64,000 nt of DNA, from assembly GCA_903822975.1 (NCBI GenBank), contig CAIJRD010000012.1, positions 434,001 through 498,000 on the forward strand, given 5' to 3'. This stretch comes from an uncultured Sinobacteraceae bacterium (GTDB taxonomy: Bacteria > Pseudomonadota > Gammaproteobacteria > Nevskiales > Nevskiaceae). Position 1 is the first letter of the stretch. Each line of letters opens with the position of its first letter. The notes beneath the pieces are model-generated. The model was not told the DNA's origin. It did not search any database and was given only the letters and a program-made list of their open reading frames with translations. Made by a program: the position numbers and the translations under genes. Of this stretch, positions 9,686 to 19,246 are shown one piece after another.

Positions 9686-10765
9686 ATGAAAATCGCGCAA
9701 ATTTCTCCGCTTTACGAAGCCGTGCCGCCGCGCCTGTATGGCGGCACCGAACGGATCGTCGCGCATCTCTCCGATGCGCTGGTCGACCTGGGTCATGAGG
9801 TGACGCTGTTCGCCAGCGGAGAAGCGCAGACGCGTGCGACGCTGGTGCCGGTCCGAGATCAGGCGATCCGGCTCGATCCGGCGCCATTGAAGTCGGACCT
9901 CGCCGCGCATTTGAACATGCTGCACGAAGTGCGCAGCCGCGCCGACGAATTCGACATCCTGCACTTCCACTCGGACCTGCTGCAGTTCCCGCTGTTCGAA
10001 TCCTTGGCTGCGCGCACCGTAACCACCATTCACGGCCGTCTCGATTTGAAGGACCTGCCGGAGACCTATCGCCGCTGGCCGCATTTCCCGCTGGTGTCGA
10101 TTTCCGAGAGCCAGCGCGAACCGCTGCGCTTCGCCAACTGGGCGGCGACCGTGCATCACGGCATGTCGCCCGATCTCTATCGCTACTTCAGCGCGCCGGA
10201 TGCGGCCAAAGGTGACGGCTATCTCGCCTTCCTCGGTCGCATCTCGCCGGAGAAGCGTCCTGACCGTGCCATTGCCATCGCCAAGCGCGCGGGCATGCGG
10301 CTGAAGATCGCGGCGAAAGTGGATCAGGCCGATAAGGCCTATTTTCACGAACACATAGAACCGCTGCTGGATCATCCGCTGATCGAATTCATCGGCGAGA
10401 TCGGCGACGGCGAGAAATCCGATTTCCTCGGCAATGCCCGCGCACTGCTGTTTCCGATCGACTGGCCCGAACCCTTCGGTCTGGTGATGATCGAGGCGAT
10501 GGCCTGTGGTACGCCGGTGATCGCGTGGAATTGCGGCTCGGTTCCGGAAGTGATCGACCACGGGATCAGCGGCTTCATCGTCGACTCCGAAGATGCAGCA
10601 GTCGATGCGGTGGAACGCGTTTATCAACTGGACCGCGAACGCGTGCGCCGCACGTTCGAGAATCGCTTTTCATCGACCGTGATGGCCTATCGATACCTGG
10701 AGGTCTATCAGCGACTGATCGGCATCGAAGCACCCTCGCAACTCGAATTGCCGCGCAGCGCGTAA
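9686..10765 (+). CDS. Glycosyltransferase family 4
   Basis: A GT-B fold retaining glycosyltransferase of 359 residues. The N-terminus MKIAQISPLYE with YGGTERIV is typical of GT4. The C-terminal nucleotide-sugar site is seen as PEPFGLVMIEAMACGTPVIA (ExxxxxxxE pattern) followed by GSVPEVIDHGISGFIV. The ATG at 9686 is chosen because it opens the Rossmann motif and follows AGGGAAG at 9674-9680. The gene lies beside glycosidases, so it may act in glycogen, trehalose-like or exopolysaccharide synthesis, but the acceptor is unknown. Confidence 0.9.
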   Translation: MKIAQISPLYEAVPPRLYGGTERIVAHLSDALVDLGHEVTLFASGEAQTRATLVPVRDQAIRLDPAPLKSDLAAHLNMLHEVRSRADEFDILHFHSDLLQFPLFESLAARTVTTIHGRLDLKDLPETYRRWPHFPLVSISESQREPLRFANWAATVHHGMSPDLYRYFSAPDAAKGDGYLAFLGRISPEKRPDRAIAIAKRAGMRLKIAAKVDQADKAYFHEHIEPLLDHPLIEFIGEIGDGEKSDFLGNARALLFPIDWPEPFGLVMIEAMACGTPVIAWNCGSVPEVIDHGISGFIVDSEDAAVDAVERVYQLDRERVRRTFENRFSSTVMAYRYLEVYQRLIGIEAPSQLELPRSA

Positions 10766-10803
10766 CGCAAGCGCGGCCGCGTGTCTCCGCCACCAATTGG
10801 CGC

Positions 10804-10849
10804 GTCGATCGATGGATCGATTGACGCATCGATCTGCGCATCGATCTGC
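10804..10849. repeat. ATCGAT-rich short repeat cluster
   Basis: Five ATCGAT or GATCGAT cores lie within 46 bp, including two perfect 12-bp copies (CGCATCGATCTG at 10825-10836 and 10837-10848). The cluster lies 38 bp after the glycosyltransferase stop. The rest of the gap to 11048 shows no gene. Confidence 0.7.
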
Positions 10850-11048
10850 AGCCGGAACCGCTGCCTTATTGCGCGCAGATGACAACTTACCGGCTGAAAG
10901 TGCGGTTTGCGGGCTTCGATCGACCTGATGGCACTGTCATCCAAATGAATCACTTGGACGCAGGACTTCGTGCAATTCCCAGCAAGCGCTGGCCGAACAC
11001 TTTCGATCCGTGTTAAGCCCTGCGCCACTTCTATCAGAGGGGAAGTGC

Positions 11049-11315
11049 ATGAATACGCGCAGTAGCGACATCTTTGCCCGTGCCCTGCAGGGCTGCCACG
11101 CACTCGAAGCCGCTTTTCCAACCGACGAACGCCTCAAGCTCATCGTCCGCAGCCTGGAGCAATGGAGCGCACCGCGCGGTGCAGCGGGCCGCTCATCGGA
11201 ACGGATTCACGCGAGCCGCATCAACCCGCGGTACCTGAAGCCGATCGACGAGAACGTTGCCAATCTCGTCTACGCGGCGGTCAATCAGGCACGCCGCGAA
11301 CACCTGATCGCCTAG
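11049..11315 (+). CDS. Small hypothetical protein, 88 residues
   Basis: A small soluble protein with no recognised domain. The ATG at 11049 follows a purine-rich Shine-Dalgarno (AGAGGGGAAG, 11036-11045). It begins MNTRSSDIFARALQGCHALE and ends in a basic helical stretch (AVNQARREHLIA). There is no signal peptide or membrane segment. It converges on the phosphate transporter gene, with a hairpin between them. The ribosome-binding site and normal composition support a real gene; function unknown. Confidence 0.65.
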   Translation: MNTRSSDIFARALQGCHALEAAFPTDERLKLIVRSLEQWSAPRGAAGRSSERIHASRINPRYLKPIDENVANLVYAAVNQARREHLIA

Positions 11316-11372
11316 CGCCACGTCACGCGCGCAACAACCCGCGCGGATTTATCAAAGAAGGAATTCAGAACA

Positions 11373-11400
11373 GATGCCGGACCTTTTCAGGCCCGGCATC
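11373..11400. terminator. Hairpin between convergent genes, weak terminator
   Basis: An 8-bp inverted repeat (GATGCCGG at 11373-11380, CCGGCATC at 11393-11400) lies between the convergent 88-residue gene and the PiT gene. There is no long T-run on either side (TTC on the plus strand, TGTTCT on the minus strand), so termination efficiency is uncertain. Confidence 0.5.
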
Positions 11401-11447
11401 TTCGTCAGGTTGTCGCGAGGTCGTCGTGAGGTCGTCGCGAGCTGCGC

Positions 11448-12932
11448 TTAGCGCACGCCGAGCACGTGGAACACAAACAGCAGGCCGGCGCCGAACAGGG
11501 TCGCACCGAGCAGCACGCAGGCCGGCAGCGTCAGCACCCAGGCCAGCAGGATGTTGCGCAGCGTTTCGCGCTGGATGCCGGAGCCGTTCGCGGCCATCGT
11601 GCCGGCGATGCCCGAAGACAACACATGCGTTGTGCTCACCGGCAATCCCAGCATGTCGGCCGCTTCGATGGTGGCAAAGGCGACGATCTCGGCCGAAGCA
11701 CCCTGCGCGTAGGTCAAGTGCGCCTTGCCGATCTTCTCGCCGACGGTGACGACGATGCGCTTCCAGCCGATCATCGTGCCGAGACCCAGCGCGAGCGCCA
11801 CCGCCACCTTCACCCACACCGGAATGAACGTGGTGAGCGTCTTCAGGCCTTTCTGGTAGCCGCCCAGCGCAGCGGCGTCATACGCAGCTGGCAACTGCTT
11901 GGTCTTGATCAGCTTGCCGATCGATTCCGACACCAAATAGGTTTCCTTGCGCAGATCTCGACGATCGTCGGAGGACAGCTTCTCGAGAGAATCGAGTCCC
12001 TGGAAGCGCGTCAGGATGCGGTGGTTCACGTCGGCCAGCGCCGGCAGCGTCTTCTCATTGGCCTTGCCGGTGCTGAGCAATTCCGTCAGCGCCTTCGGCG
12101 AGGATTCGTCGTTCACGCCCGGGGTAACGCCCTGCGCGATCAGCGCCTGCTCGAAGGTTTGCGCGGAGCTTCCGATCTGCTGCAGCGAAGCGCTGCTGGC
12201 ATGCAGGTTCAACGCGAATGCGGCCGGCACGACGCCAACCAGAATCAGCATGATCAAGCCCATGCCTTTCTGTCCGTCATTCGAGCCGTGCGCGAAGCTG
12301 ACACCGGTGCAAGTCAGAATCAGCAGCGAGCGGATCCAGATCGGTGGCGGCTTGTCGCCATCCGGTGCCTTGTACAGCGCCGGATTGCGCAGCAGCATCT
12401 TCGCCAGCAGCAACAGGCCGCCGGCAACGAAGAAACCGATCAGCGGCGAGATCACCAGCGCCTTGCCGGTATCGGCAACCTTGGCCCAGTTGACGCCATC
12501 GCCGAAGGCGGAATCCGGACTCAGCAAGGAGTTCATCAGACCAACGCCGACGATCGATCCGATCAGCGTATGCGAACTCGACGCCGGCAGACCCAGATAC
12601 CAGGTGCCGAGATTCCAGATGATCGCGGACAGCAGCAGCGAGAACACCATGGCGAATCCGGCACCCGAGCCGACGTTCAACACCAGCTCGACCGGCAATA
12701 AGGCGACGATGCCGAAAGCCACCGCACCGGTCGAAGTCAAAACGCCGATCAGGTTCCACATGCCGGACCAGACCACTGCGGGCGTCGGCTTCAGCGACTT
12801 GGTATAGATCACCGTGGCGACCGCGTTCGCGGTATCGTGGAAGCCGTTGACGAATTCGAAACTGAGCGCCATCAACAGCGCCAAGCCCAACAGGATCAAT
12901 GTGGGCCCGGAAATACCGAGTTGCTCGATCAC
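11448..12932 (-). CDS. PiT-family inorganic phosphate transporter
   Basis: A 494-residue inner-membrane phosphate-cation symporter. It has the duplicated PiT signature: GFHDTANAVATVIYTKSLKP near the N-terminus and STTHVLSSGIAGTMAANG in the C-terminal half, with FAHGSNDGQKGMG in between. About ten to twelve hydrophobic segments are visible, interrupted by a hydrophilic central loop of roughly 140 residues (from NLHASSASLQQ to the KTLTTFIPVW segment), as in proteobacterial PitA proteins. The start is GTG at 12932 (VIEQLGISGPTLILL), preceded by a clear CAGGAG Shine-Dalgarno at about 12943-12948. No PhoU/DUF47 partner lies beside it. Confidence 0.93.
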   Translation of the reverse strand: MIEQLGISGPTLILLGLALLMALSFEFVNGFHDTANAVATVIYTKSLKPTPAVVWSGMWNLIGVLTSTGAVAFGIVALLPVELVLNVGSGAGFAMVFSLLLSAIIWNLGTWYLGLPASSSHTLIGSIVGVGLMNSLLSPDSAFGDGVNWAKVADTGKALVISPLIGFFVAGGLLLLAKMLLRNPALYKAPDGDKPPPIWIRSLLILTCTGVSFAHGSNDGQKGMGLIMLILVGVVPAAFALNLHASSASLQQIGSSAQTFEQALIAQGVTPGVNDESSPKALTELLSTGKANEKTLPALADVNHRILTRFQGLDSLEKLSSDDRRDLRKETYLVSESIGKLIKTKQLPAAYDAAALGGYQKGLKTLTTFIPVWVKVAVALALGLGTMIGWKRIVVTVGEKIGKAHLTYAQGASAEIVAFATIEAADMLGLPVSTTHVLSSGIAGTMAANGSGIQRETLRNILLAWVLTLPACVLLGATLFGAGLLFVFHVLGVR

Positions 12933-13100
12933 GCAAAATTCTCCTGAGGATGATCCGTCACCCCAAACGGACATCCCAAGGCTAGTGATCGATTGTGATG
13001 CTTCGGTGACGCCACGCGCTTCTGCATGTGTAAAGACCACGCAGCACTCGCATCCGGCGGTGTCGCGAGTTCGTCATGTTCCATACTTCATGCTTGCAAC

Positions 13101-13718
13101 ATGACAAGGTCGGGGGGCAGGTCAACACAGGGAGGTGCCGGCGGCGCGCCAGGCGCGTCGCCGCCGTGCCCTCCAGTGAATCTGCAATTGCACGGCCTCG
13201 ACCGGCTGGTCTATTTCGCGCCGACGATCTTCTTCGGCTACCTCGCGGCGATGTGCGCGGCGCTGACCTTGATCGCGCTGCTGTTCGTCACACTGCCGAA
13301 TCCGGCCGCGCTGGTGGGTGCTGGGCTGTTCGGTCTGATGGTGACGCTCGGTCTGTTCGCCGTTTTGCTCGCCGCACAGCGCCGCGAGTTGCGTTATCAA
13401 GCCTTGGCGACCGCGAACGACGCCGCGCGAAATTACAGCCTCATCCTAGAGGTGGCAGCCGCAGCGGGCTGGCATGTCGCGCGTGTCGAAACCGACGTTG
13501 TGATCGAACTGCGCATCGCGAGTTCGCTGCTGAGCCTCGGAGAGTTGGTGGTTGCGCGCTTCGACGGCAGCACCGTTCTGATCGCGGCCATCAGCGATCC
13601 GCGTGTCGGCTACTCGATGGCGGGACGCCGTCGCTGCCGCGCGCATGTCGAGCGCCTGAGGGTCGCACTACTCGCGCCCGACGAGACGCCACCGACGACG
13701 CCGGATCGCAAGCCTTAA
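13101..13718 (+). CDS. Hypothetical membrane protein with two transmembrane segments
   Basis: An unrecognised protein of up to 205 residues. Two adjacent hydrophobic segments (from APTIFFGYLAAMCAALTLIA to LVGAGLFGLMVTLGLFAVLL) are followed by a soluble domain with a helix (RRELRYQALATANDAARNYS) and a mixed alpha/beta part ending before a Pro/Thr-rich tail. The start is uncertain: ATG at 13101 gives a Gly/Pro-rich leader, and GTG at 13176 starts just before the first helix. A 72-bp internal stretch (13398-13469) reappears as a degenerate copy at 13757-13829. Confidence 0.6.
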   Translation: MTRSGGRSTQGGAGGAPGASPPCPPVNLQLHGLDRLVYFAPTIFFGYLAAMCAALTLIALLFVTLPNPAALVGAGLFGLMVTLGLFAVLLAAQRRELRYQALATANDAARNYSLILEVAAAAGWHVARVETDVVIELRIASSLLSLGELVVARFDGSTVLIAAISDPRVGYSMAGRRRCRAHVERLRVALLAPDETPPTTPDRKP

Positions 13719-13756
13719 GGCGCGCACCCGCGCATCGCCATCGCGCGATGCGCTAG

Positions 13757-13829
13757 CAATCCTTGGCAACTGCGAACGACGGCGCGCGAAATTTTGCACC
13801 TCATCCTTGAGGTCGCAGCCGCAGCGGGC
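13757..13829 (+). pseudogene. Degenerate duplicate of part of the upstream membrane-protein gene
   Basis: This 73-bp stretch aligns with 13398-13469 inside the preceding gene. Both begin CAA.CCTTGG, share CGAACGAC and CGCGCGAAATT, and end GCAGCCGCAGCGGGC. Differences are a few substitutions and a one-base insertion (TTGCA against ACAG), which breaks the frame. It looks like the relic of a tandem duplication of the gene's middle part, about 39 bp after that gene's stop codon. Confidence 0.75.
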
Positions 13830-13977
13830 GTTCCGGCGCAACCGAACCCTTGTGCGCCAATTGTCTCGATGCAATCCCGGCCCGTGCAGACATCAAACTT
13901 GCGTGGGCGATGCTGCGAGGCTGTGCTCTTGCAGAAGCGCCAGCGATTGGCTCACACGCCATCTGTGCCTGAGAACT

Positions 13978-15489
13978 TCAAGCCGCGCGCAGGCGCTCGC
14001 GATCGTCGGCCACGTTCGGCACCAGGCGGTAGTCGGCGGTTTCGAGCTGGCGCGTCGCGCGACGGTAGTCGCTCATGTAGCCGATCCAGTTGTTGGTGTT
14101 GCGCCCGTCGGCGGTCAGATACCAGTTGTGGCAGCCGGCGGTGTAGACGCTGTTCTTGCTGCGCCGTTGCAGTTCGTCGTTGAACGCGCGTTCGGCTTTC
14201 GGCAGCACGTCGAGATAACGCAGACCCTGATCGCGCATCAGCGTGGCGGCCTGGGCGATGTAGCGCTGTTGGCATTCGACCATGAAGATGATCGAACCGG
14301 CACCGAGATTGGTGTTCGGGCCGTAGACCACAAACAGATTCGGAAAGCCGCTGACATTCATGCCGAGGTAGGCTTCTGCACCGTTTTGCCAGCGCTGATT
14401 GAGCGTCATTCCGTCGAGACCGGTGACGCGCATCGGCGCCAGGAACTGGGTCGATTCGAATCCGGTGCCGTAGACGATCACATCGAGCTTGCGCTGCACA
14501 CCGTCGGCGGTGCGCAGGCCTTCCGGCGTCGCAGCTGCAATCGGCTCGGTGACGACTTCGACGTTCGGCGCATCCAGCGTCTTCAGCCACTCGTTCGACA
14601 GCAAGGTTCGCTTGCAGCCGACCGGATAATCCGGCGTCAGCTTCTGTCGCAGTGCGGCCTTTTTTACCTGCGTGCGCAGCATGTAGCGGCTGGCGAATTT
14701 GAAGATGCCTTTTGCCAGCAGATTGATCCGCGAATCCGGCTGCAGCGCGGACGCCAGGTATTCGAGCGACCAGAACACGCGGCCGCGATCGAGGCTATGC
14801 AGCTGCGGCACGTGCGTCAGCAGCTGGCGTTCGAGACGCGAATACGGCCGGTCGTATTTCGGAATGCACCAGCCCGGCGAGCGCTGAAACACATAGAGCT
14901 TGTCGACCTGCTTGGCGAGTTCGGGAACCAGCTGTACAGCACTCGGGCCGGTACCGATCACCGCGGCGGTCTTGCCCTTGAAGTCCACATCGTGGCGCCA
15001 ACGTGCCGAGTGGAAGGCGGGGCCTTTGAAGTCCTCGATGTGGTCGACTTTCGGAATCTGCGGCTGATGCAACTGGCCGACCGCGGAGATCAGCATCTCG
15101 GCCTCGAAGCGGCCGCCGTCGCGCAGACCGAGTTGCCAGACACCGCGATGATCATCGAATTCGGCGGAGACCACTTCCTGACCGAAGCGGATGTGTGGAC
15201 GAATACCGTGCTTGTCGGCGACGTGCCGCAGGTAGTCGAGAATCTCCGACTGCTTGCCGTAACGGCAACTCCAGGCGTAATGCGGCTCGAACGAAAACGA
15301 GTACAGATGAGACGGCACATCGCAGGCCGCACCCGGATAGGTGTTCTCGCGCCAGACGCCGCCGACGTCCTGCGCTTTTTCGAAAATCGTCAGCGACTGG
15401 ATACCGGCCTGCTTCAGGTAGTACGCCGCGCCGAGACCACCAAAGCCGGTGCCGATGATCGCCACGCGCGGTCCGCTCTGCTGGATCAT
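13978..15489 (-). CDS. Flavin monooxygenase, Baeyer-Villiger type
   Basis: A class B flavoprotein monooxygenase of 503 residues, using NADPH and O2 to insert oxygen into ketones. The FAD-binding GTGFGG lies at residues 13-18 and the NADPH-binding GTGPSA in the middle. Between them is the BVMO fingerprint FKGPAFHSARW, matching FxGxxxHxxxW. The ATG at 15489 is favoured over one two codons upstream because GGAGG at 15498-15502 lies at proper spacing from it. It diverges from an AraC-type regulator gene across 135 bp, a common arrangement for inducible BVMOs acting on steroids, cyclic ketones or alkanones. Substrate unknown. Confidence 0.92.
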   Translation of the reverse strand: MIQQSGPRVAIIGTGFGGLGAAYYLKQAGIQSLTIFEKAQDVGGVWRENTYPGAACDVPSHLYSFSFEPHYAWSCRYGKQSEILDYLRHVADKHGIRPHIRFGQEVVSAEFDDHRGVWQLGLRDGGRFEAEMLISAVGQLHQPQIPKVDHIEDFKGPAFHSARWRHDVDFKGKTAAVIGTGPSAVQLVPELAKQVDKLYVFQRSPGWCIPKYDRPYSRLERQLLTHVPQLHSLDRGRVFWSLEYLASALQPDSRINLLAKGIFKFASRYMLRTQVKKAALRQKLTPDYPVGCKRTLLSNEWLKTLDAPNVEVVTEPIAAATPEGLRTADGVQRKLDVIVYGTGFESTQFLAPMRVTGLDGMTLNQRWQNGAEAYLGMNVSGFPNLFVVYGPNTNLGAGSIIFMVECQQRYIAQAATLMRDQGLRYLDVLPKAERAFNDELQRRSKNSVYTAGCHNWYLTADGRNTNNWIGYMSDYRRATRQLETADYRLVPNVADDRERLRAA

Positions 15490-15624
15490 GTCCATCTCCT
15501 CCGAGCGCAGGGAAATCTGCGCTTTACCTTGTGCATCCACTGTAGCGGAGCACGGCAGCGACACGCGGGTTTGCCGCGGACAATCGAGTTATAGTTTCGG
15601 ACATTTTCTACGATCTCGACACCC

Positions 15625-16740
15625 ATGTCCGACTGGTCCGTACGCCGTGGCATCGCCAGCAGCCAGCTGCTTTGCATGCTGGCGGGCGAGCGCGGCCTGT
15701 CGCTGGTGGATGTGCTGCGCGGCACCGACATCAGCGCAGCGCAGCTGGCCGATCCGGCCACCGAGATCGAGGCGGCGCAGGAACTGGCCTTGATTGGCAA
15801 CCTGGTGCGCGGCCTGGGCGATCCACCGGGACTCGGACTCGCCGCCGGCCTGCGCTATCACCTGACGACGATGGGGATCTGGGGCTTCGTGCTGGCGAGC
15901 AGTGCCACCTTGCGCGCCGCGCTCGAAGCCGGGCTCGGCCATATGGATCTGACCTACAGCTTCAGCCGCATCTGGATCGAGCAGGACGCCGACGGCGCGC
16001 ATCTGATGCTCGATGTGAGCGCCGCACCCGCACCGCTGCGCCGCTTCCTGGTGGAGCGCGATGTCGCCGCGATTGTCACGTTCAATCGCGAACTGCTGTC
16101 GACCCGTCAGACCGCGCAAGCGATCCGCTTTGCATTCACCAAACCCGACGACCTCGATCCGTACCGCAGCGCGCTGGGACGAACTCCGCAGTTCGACGCC
16201 GGCTGCAACGCGCTGACCATCGCCTCGGCGCTGCTGGATCGCCCACTGCCGCAGGCCAACCCGCAGGTGCGCGCGCTGTGCGAGATGCAATGCCGTAGCT
16301 TGCTCGCGCGACGCCGCACGCGTGCCGGCTTCGCCGGTCGGGTTCGCGATCAGTTGCTGCGCAATCCGCAGCAATTGCCGGACATGGAACAAGTCGCCAC
16401 CGAACTGTGCATGACCTCGCGTCACCTGCGCCGACTGCTCGATGAAGAAGGCACCTCATATCGCGCCCTGGTCGACGAAGTTCGGCAGGCCCTCGCCGAA
16501 CAACTTCTGCGCAGTCCGCGCATGAAACTCGATGAAGTGGCCGAACGACTCGGTTACGCCGAGCGCGCCAGTTTCATCCAAGCCTTCAAGCGCTGGACCG
16601 GCGTCACGCCCGGAGGCTTTCGCAGTAGCGGCGGCAGTAGTGCTGGCAGTAGCGGCGAGATCAGCGCAGTCACCGCACATTCACCTGCGCAGCGCGGGCG
16701 AACGAACATCGAGGTAACCACGAAAAATCGCCCTGAATAA
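15625..16740 (+). CDS. AraC-family regulator with Arabinose_bd-like N-terminal domain
   Basis: A 371-residue transcription factor. The N-terminal part (about 20-210) resembles the OruR/ArgR-type sensing domain, with GLGLAAGLRYHLTTMGIWGF and the Phe/Tyr-rich FSRIWIE. The C-terminal part (about 255-345) is a double helix-turn-helix of AraC type: ATELCMTSRHLRRLLDEEG followed by EVAERLGYAERASFIQAFKR and the WTGVTPGGFR ending. The gene is divergent from the BVMO gene and probably controls it in response to its substrate. The C-terminus after the HTH is a Ser/Gly-rich tail of about 30 residues, which is unusual. Confidence 0.9.
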   Translation: MSDWSVRRGIASSQLLCMLAGERGLSLVDVLRGTDISAAQLADPATEIEAAQELALIGNLVRGLGDPPGLGLAAGLRYHLTTMGIWGFVLASSATLRAALEAGLGHMDLTYSFSRIWIEQDADGAHLMLDVSAAPAPLRRFLVERDVAAIVTFNRELLSTRQTAQAIRFAFTKPDDLDPYRSALGRTPQFDAGCNALTIASALLDRPLPQANPQVRALCEMQCRSLLARRRTRAGFAGRVRDQLLRNPQQLPDMEQVATELCMTSRHLRRLLDEEGTSYRALVDEVRQALAEQLLRSPRMKLDEVAERLGYAERASFIQAFKRWTGVTPGGFRSSGGSSAGSSGEISAVTAHSPAQRGRTNIEVTTKNRPE

Positions 16741-16923
16741 GCCGCCGGCGCGCCTCGCGAAAAAACGCATCCGCATGCGCCGCGTTCGCAAAGCAAACGC
16801 GTTGATTCCGCGGTTTCCTGCGACGACTGTTGCGATAACTGATCTTTTTCAGCAGGTGGCGCAGCAATTATCCAGGCGCTTACGCCGCTATTCGTTTGGT
16901 AGCGCAGCCCTGTCGCCGGAAAC

Positions 16924-18114
16924 CTACTGCGTGCGCGTCGCGCTTTTTGATCGCCGACGGTGACCCGAGCGCTTGGCCAGCCAATCCGCCGTGGGCGCCC
17001 ATACCTGCTGACGTGCGCGACTTCCGAGTAGCAGGCCGAGGTGGCCGCCGACCGCCAGCCGGTAGGCCTTATCGCGCGACCGGACCAGCTCGATCAATCG
17101 ATGCGCCATCGCAGGCGGCACAATGTGATCGCTGTTGCCTGCCACGACCAACAGGGCGCTTTGGATGTTTCGCAAATCGCATTGTTTGTCTCCGAGCATC
17201 ACGCGTCCATCGGCCAGCGCGTTGTCGAGCGCAACCTTCACCACTACGTCGCGCACCACGCCGCCGGGATACAGCAGCATCTGGTTGAGATAACGCGCGG
17301 TGAAAGCATGCCCTTCAACGTAGGCGCGATCGGATAGATGCCGCAACAATTCCAGATACTGGGTGACGCTGCCGACCGGATTGCTCGCCTTGAACGCCAG
17401 CGACAACAGCCAGCCCGGCACGTTGAACAAGGCGGCGTCGAGTTGTTCGAGGCGGAAGCCGGTGTGGCGCCGGATCAGCTTCGTCGGCACGTCGGCTGCG
17501 GCGGCGAGTGCGCCGGCGATGCCGCCGCTGCGCAGATCGATCGGGCTGGCGATGCAAACGATATTGCGAATGGCGGCCTTGCCTGGGAGCCCGGCGTGCA
17601 ACAAACCGAGCAGTCCACCGAGACTCCAGCCGAGCAAGGACACCTCGCGCACGCCGCTATGCGCGCGCACCTTTTCCATAACTTCAGTCAGCAAATCGTC
17701 GGCGTAATCTTTTAGATCGCGCAGACCGTCCTGCGGCTTTGGCACACCCCAGTCGACCAGATAGGTGCGGAAGCCGCGCGCCGCCAGATAGCGCGCGAGG
17801 CTGCGCGTCGGCATCAGGTCGAAAGCATCGGCGCTGACACCGAGCGGTGGAATCAGCAACAGCGGCACCCGTAGCTGCCGACGCTCGATCGTGAGCCGCT
17901 CGCCATCGGCAAATTCGATCGACTCTTCGTCGGACAGTCCGTAATAGCGCACCGACATCAGTGCGCTGTCGTAGATCAGTTCGAACCAGGTCTGCTGCGT
18001 GTGCAGCAGACGTTGGCGACGCAGCAGCCAGTCGAAGCCGTTTTCGGCGCCCTGCAGCACACGCCCGGCGCTGGCGCGACCGCGTTGCAGCCAGCGCTGC
18101 AGACGCTGCGGCAT
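16924..18114 (-). CDS. Alpha/beta hydrolase, PHA synthase (PhaC)-like
   Basis: A 396-residue protein of the PhaC/PHA-depolymerase-like alpha/beta hydrolases. The nucleophile elbow reads GWSLGG, with Ser where true PHA synthases have Cys, so hydrolase or acyltransferase activity is more likely than polymer synthesis. YLVDWGVPKP, the GNSDHIVPP aspartate loop and the catalytic-His GGHLGLLLGSRAR also match PhaC-type proteins. The chosen ATG at 18114 lies 16 nt after the stop of the CaiB-type gene; an open frame continues upstream into that gene. The two genes are likely cotranscribed with the acyl-CoA genes further upstream. Confidence 0.82.
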   Translation of the reverse strand: MPQRLQRWLQRGRASAGRVLQGAENGFDWLLRRQRLLHTQQTWFELIYDSALMSVRYYGLSDEESIEFADGERLTIERRQLRVPLLLIPPLGVSADAFDLMPTRSLARYLAARGFRTYLVDWGVPKPQDGLRDLKDYADDLLTEVMEKVRAHSGVREVSLLGWSLGGLLGLLHAGLPGKAAIRNIVCIASPIDLRSGGIAGALAAAADVPTKLIRRHTGFRLEQLDAALFNVPGWLLSLAFKASNPVGSVTQYLELLRHLSDRAYVEGHAFTARYLNQMLLYPGGVVRDVVVKVALDNALADGRVMLGDKQCDLRNIQSALLVVAGNSDHIVPPAMAHRLIELVRSRDKAYRLAVGGHLGLLLGSRARQQVWAPTADWLAKRSGHRRRSKSATRTQ

Positions 18115-18130
18115 CGCCGGTGGCGGCGCG

Positions 18131-19246
18131 TTAGCTGGCGACAGCGGCTTGCCGTAGCGGACCGAGCACCACGGCGTTGTCGGCACCAAGCTTGGGTGCG
18201 GGTCCGCGCGTGGCCTTCGCGTCGCTGAACTGGATCGGCAGACCGATCACCGGCTTGCCGTTGAGGGTTTCCACCAGACCGCGCGCCAGTACCTGCTCGT
18301 TGGCCAGCGCTTCGTCGGGCGTGAGTACCGACGACACGCAGGTGTCGAGATGCGCGAGCTTGGCTTCCCATTCGTCGCGCGTGCGCGTCTTGAACAGTGC
18401 AGCGAGTTCCTCGCGCAGCGGCGACGCGCCGGGCGTCAGCGGCTTCTTCAACAGATCCGGACGTTCGCACTGGCGCATCGTCTCCTGGAAGAATTTCGCT
18501 TCCAGCGAACCGACGGCGAGATGCTTGCCATCGGCGCATTCGTAGACACTGTAGTTCGGCATCGTGCCGGACAGCATGTCGCCGCCGCGCGGCATCGCCT
18601 TGCCAAAGGTACGGATGGCGGCCAGCGACAGCACCTGCAGCGCCAGCGTGCCGTCGAGCATGGCGACGTCGACAAAGCTGCCGACGCCGCTGGCGCGCGC
18701 GCCGAACAGCGCAGCGAGAATGCCGACCGCACAGGTCAAGGCACCGCCAGCGAGATCGGCCACCTGGAAATTGCCGGGCAGCGGACCACTGCCGGCGCCG
18801 CCGGTCTGATCGAGTTCGCCGGCATAGCCGCGATAGTTCATGTCGTGACCAGGACGGTCGCGATACGGACCAGTCTGGCCATAGCCGGTGAGTGCTGCGA
18901 ACACCACGCGCGGATTGACCTTCTTCACCGCTTCGTAGCCGCAGCCCATGCGATCGAGCACGCCGGGACGGAAGGTCTCGAGCACGATGTCGGCGGTCTT
19001 CGCCAGCTCCAGAAACAGATCGCGATCGTCGGGCTTGCGCAGGTCGAGAGTCACCGACTTCTTGCCGCGATTGACCACGTCGAACAACTCGCTCGACATC
19101 GCACGCGCGTAGTCGCCGCCATTCGGCTCTTCGATCTTGATCACTTCCGCGCCCATCTGCGCCAGATACAGCGTGCAAAACGGGCCCGGCAGCAGGCGCG
19201 ACAGATCGAGCACACGTACGCCGGACAGCAAGGGATTCGTCGACAT
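18131..19246 (-). CDS. CaiB/BaiF-family CoA transferase, alpha-methylacyl-CoA racemase-like
   Basis: A 371-residue class III CoA-transferase-fold protein. The N-terminus GVRVLDLSRLLPGPFCTLYL and the GAEVIKIEEPNGGDY segment are diagnostic. The active-site region GHDMNYRGYAGELDQTG contains His-Asp as in alpha-methylacyl-CoA racemases (Amacr type). The MLDGTLALQ segment fits that subgroup too. ATG at 19246 follows AGGAAAC. Its place among SCP-x thiolase, MFE-2 and acyl-CoA dehydrogenase genes supports a role in inverting 2-methylacyl-CoA stereochemistry during branched-chain or sterol side-chain oxidation; this is inferred. Confidence 0.9.
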   Translation of the reverse strand: MSTNPLLSGVRVLDLSRLLPGPFCTLYLAQMGAEVIKIEEPNGGDYARAMSSELFDVVNRGKKSVTLDLRKPDDRDLFLELAKTADIVLETFRPGVLDRMGCGYEAVKKVNPRVVFAALTGYGQTGPYRDRPGHDMNYRGYAGELDQTGGAGSGPLPGNFQVADLAGGALTCAVGILAALFGARASGVGSFVDVAMLDGTLALQVLSLAAIRTFGKAMPRGGDMLSGTMPNYSVYECADGKHLAVGSLEAKFFQETMRQCERPDLLKKPLTPGASPLREELAALFKTRTRDEWEAKLAHLDTCVSSVLTPDEALANEQVLARGLVETLNGKPVIGLPIQFSDAKATRGPAPKLGADNAVVLGPLRQAAVAS

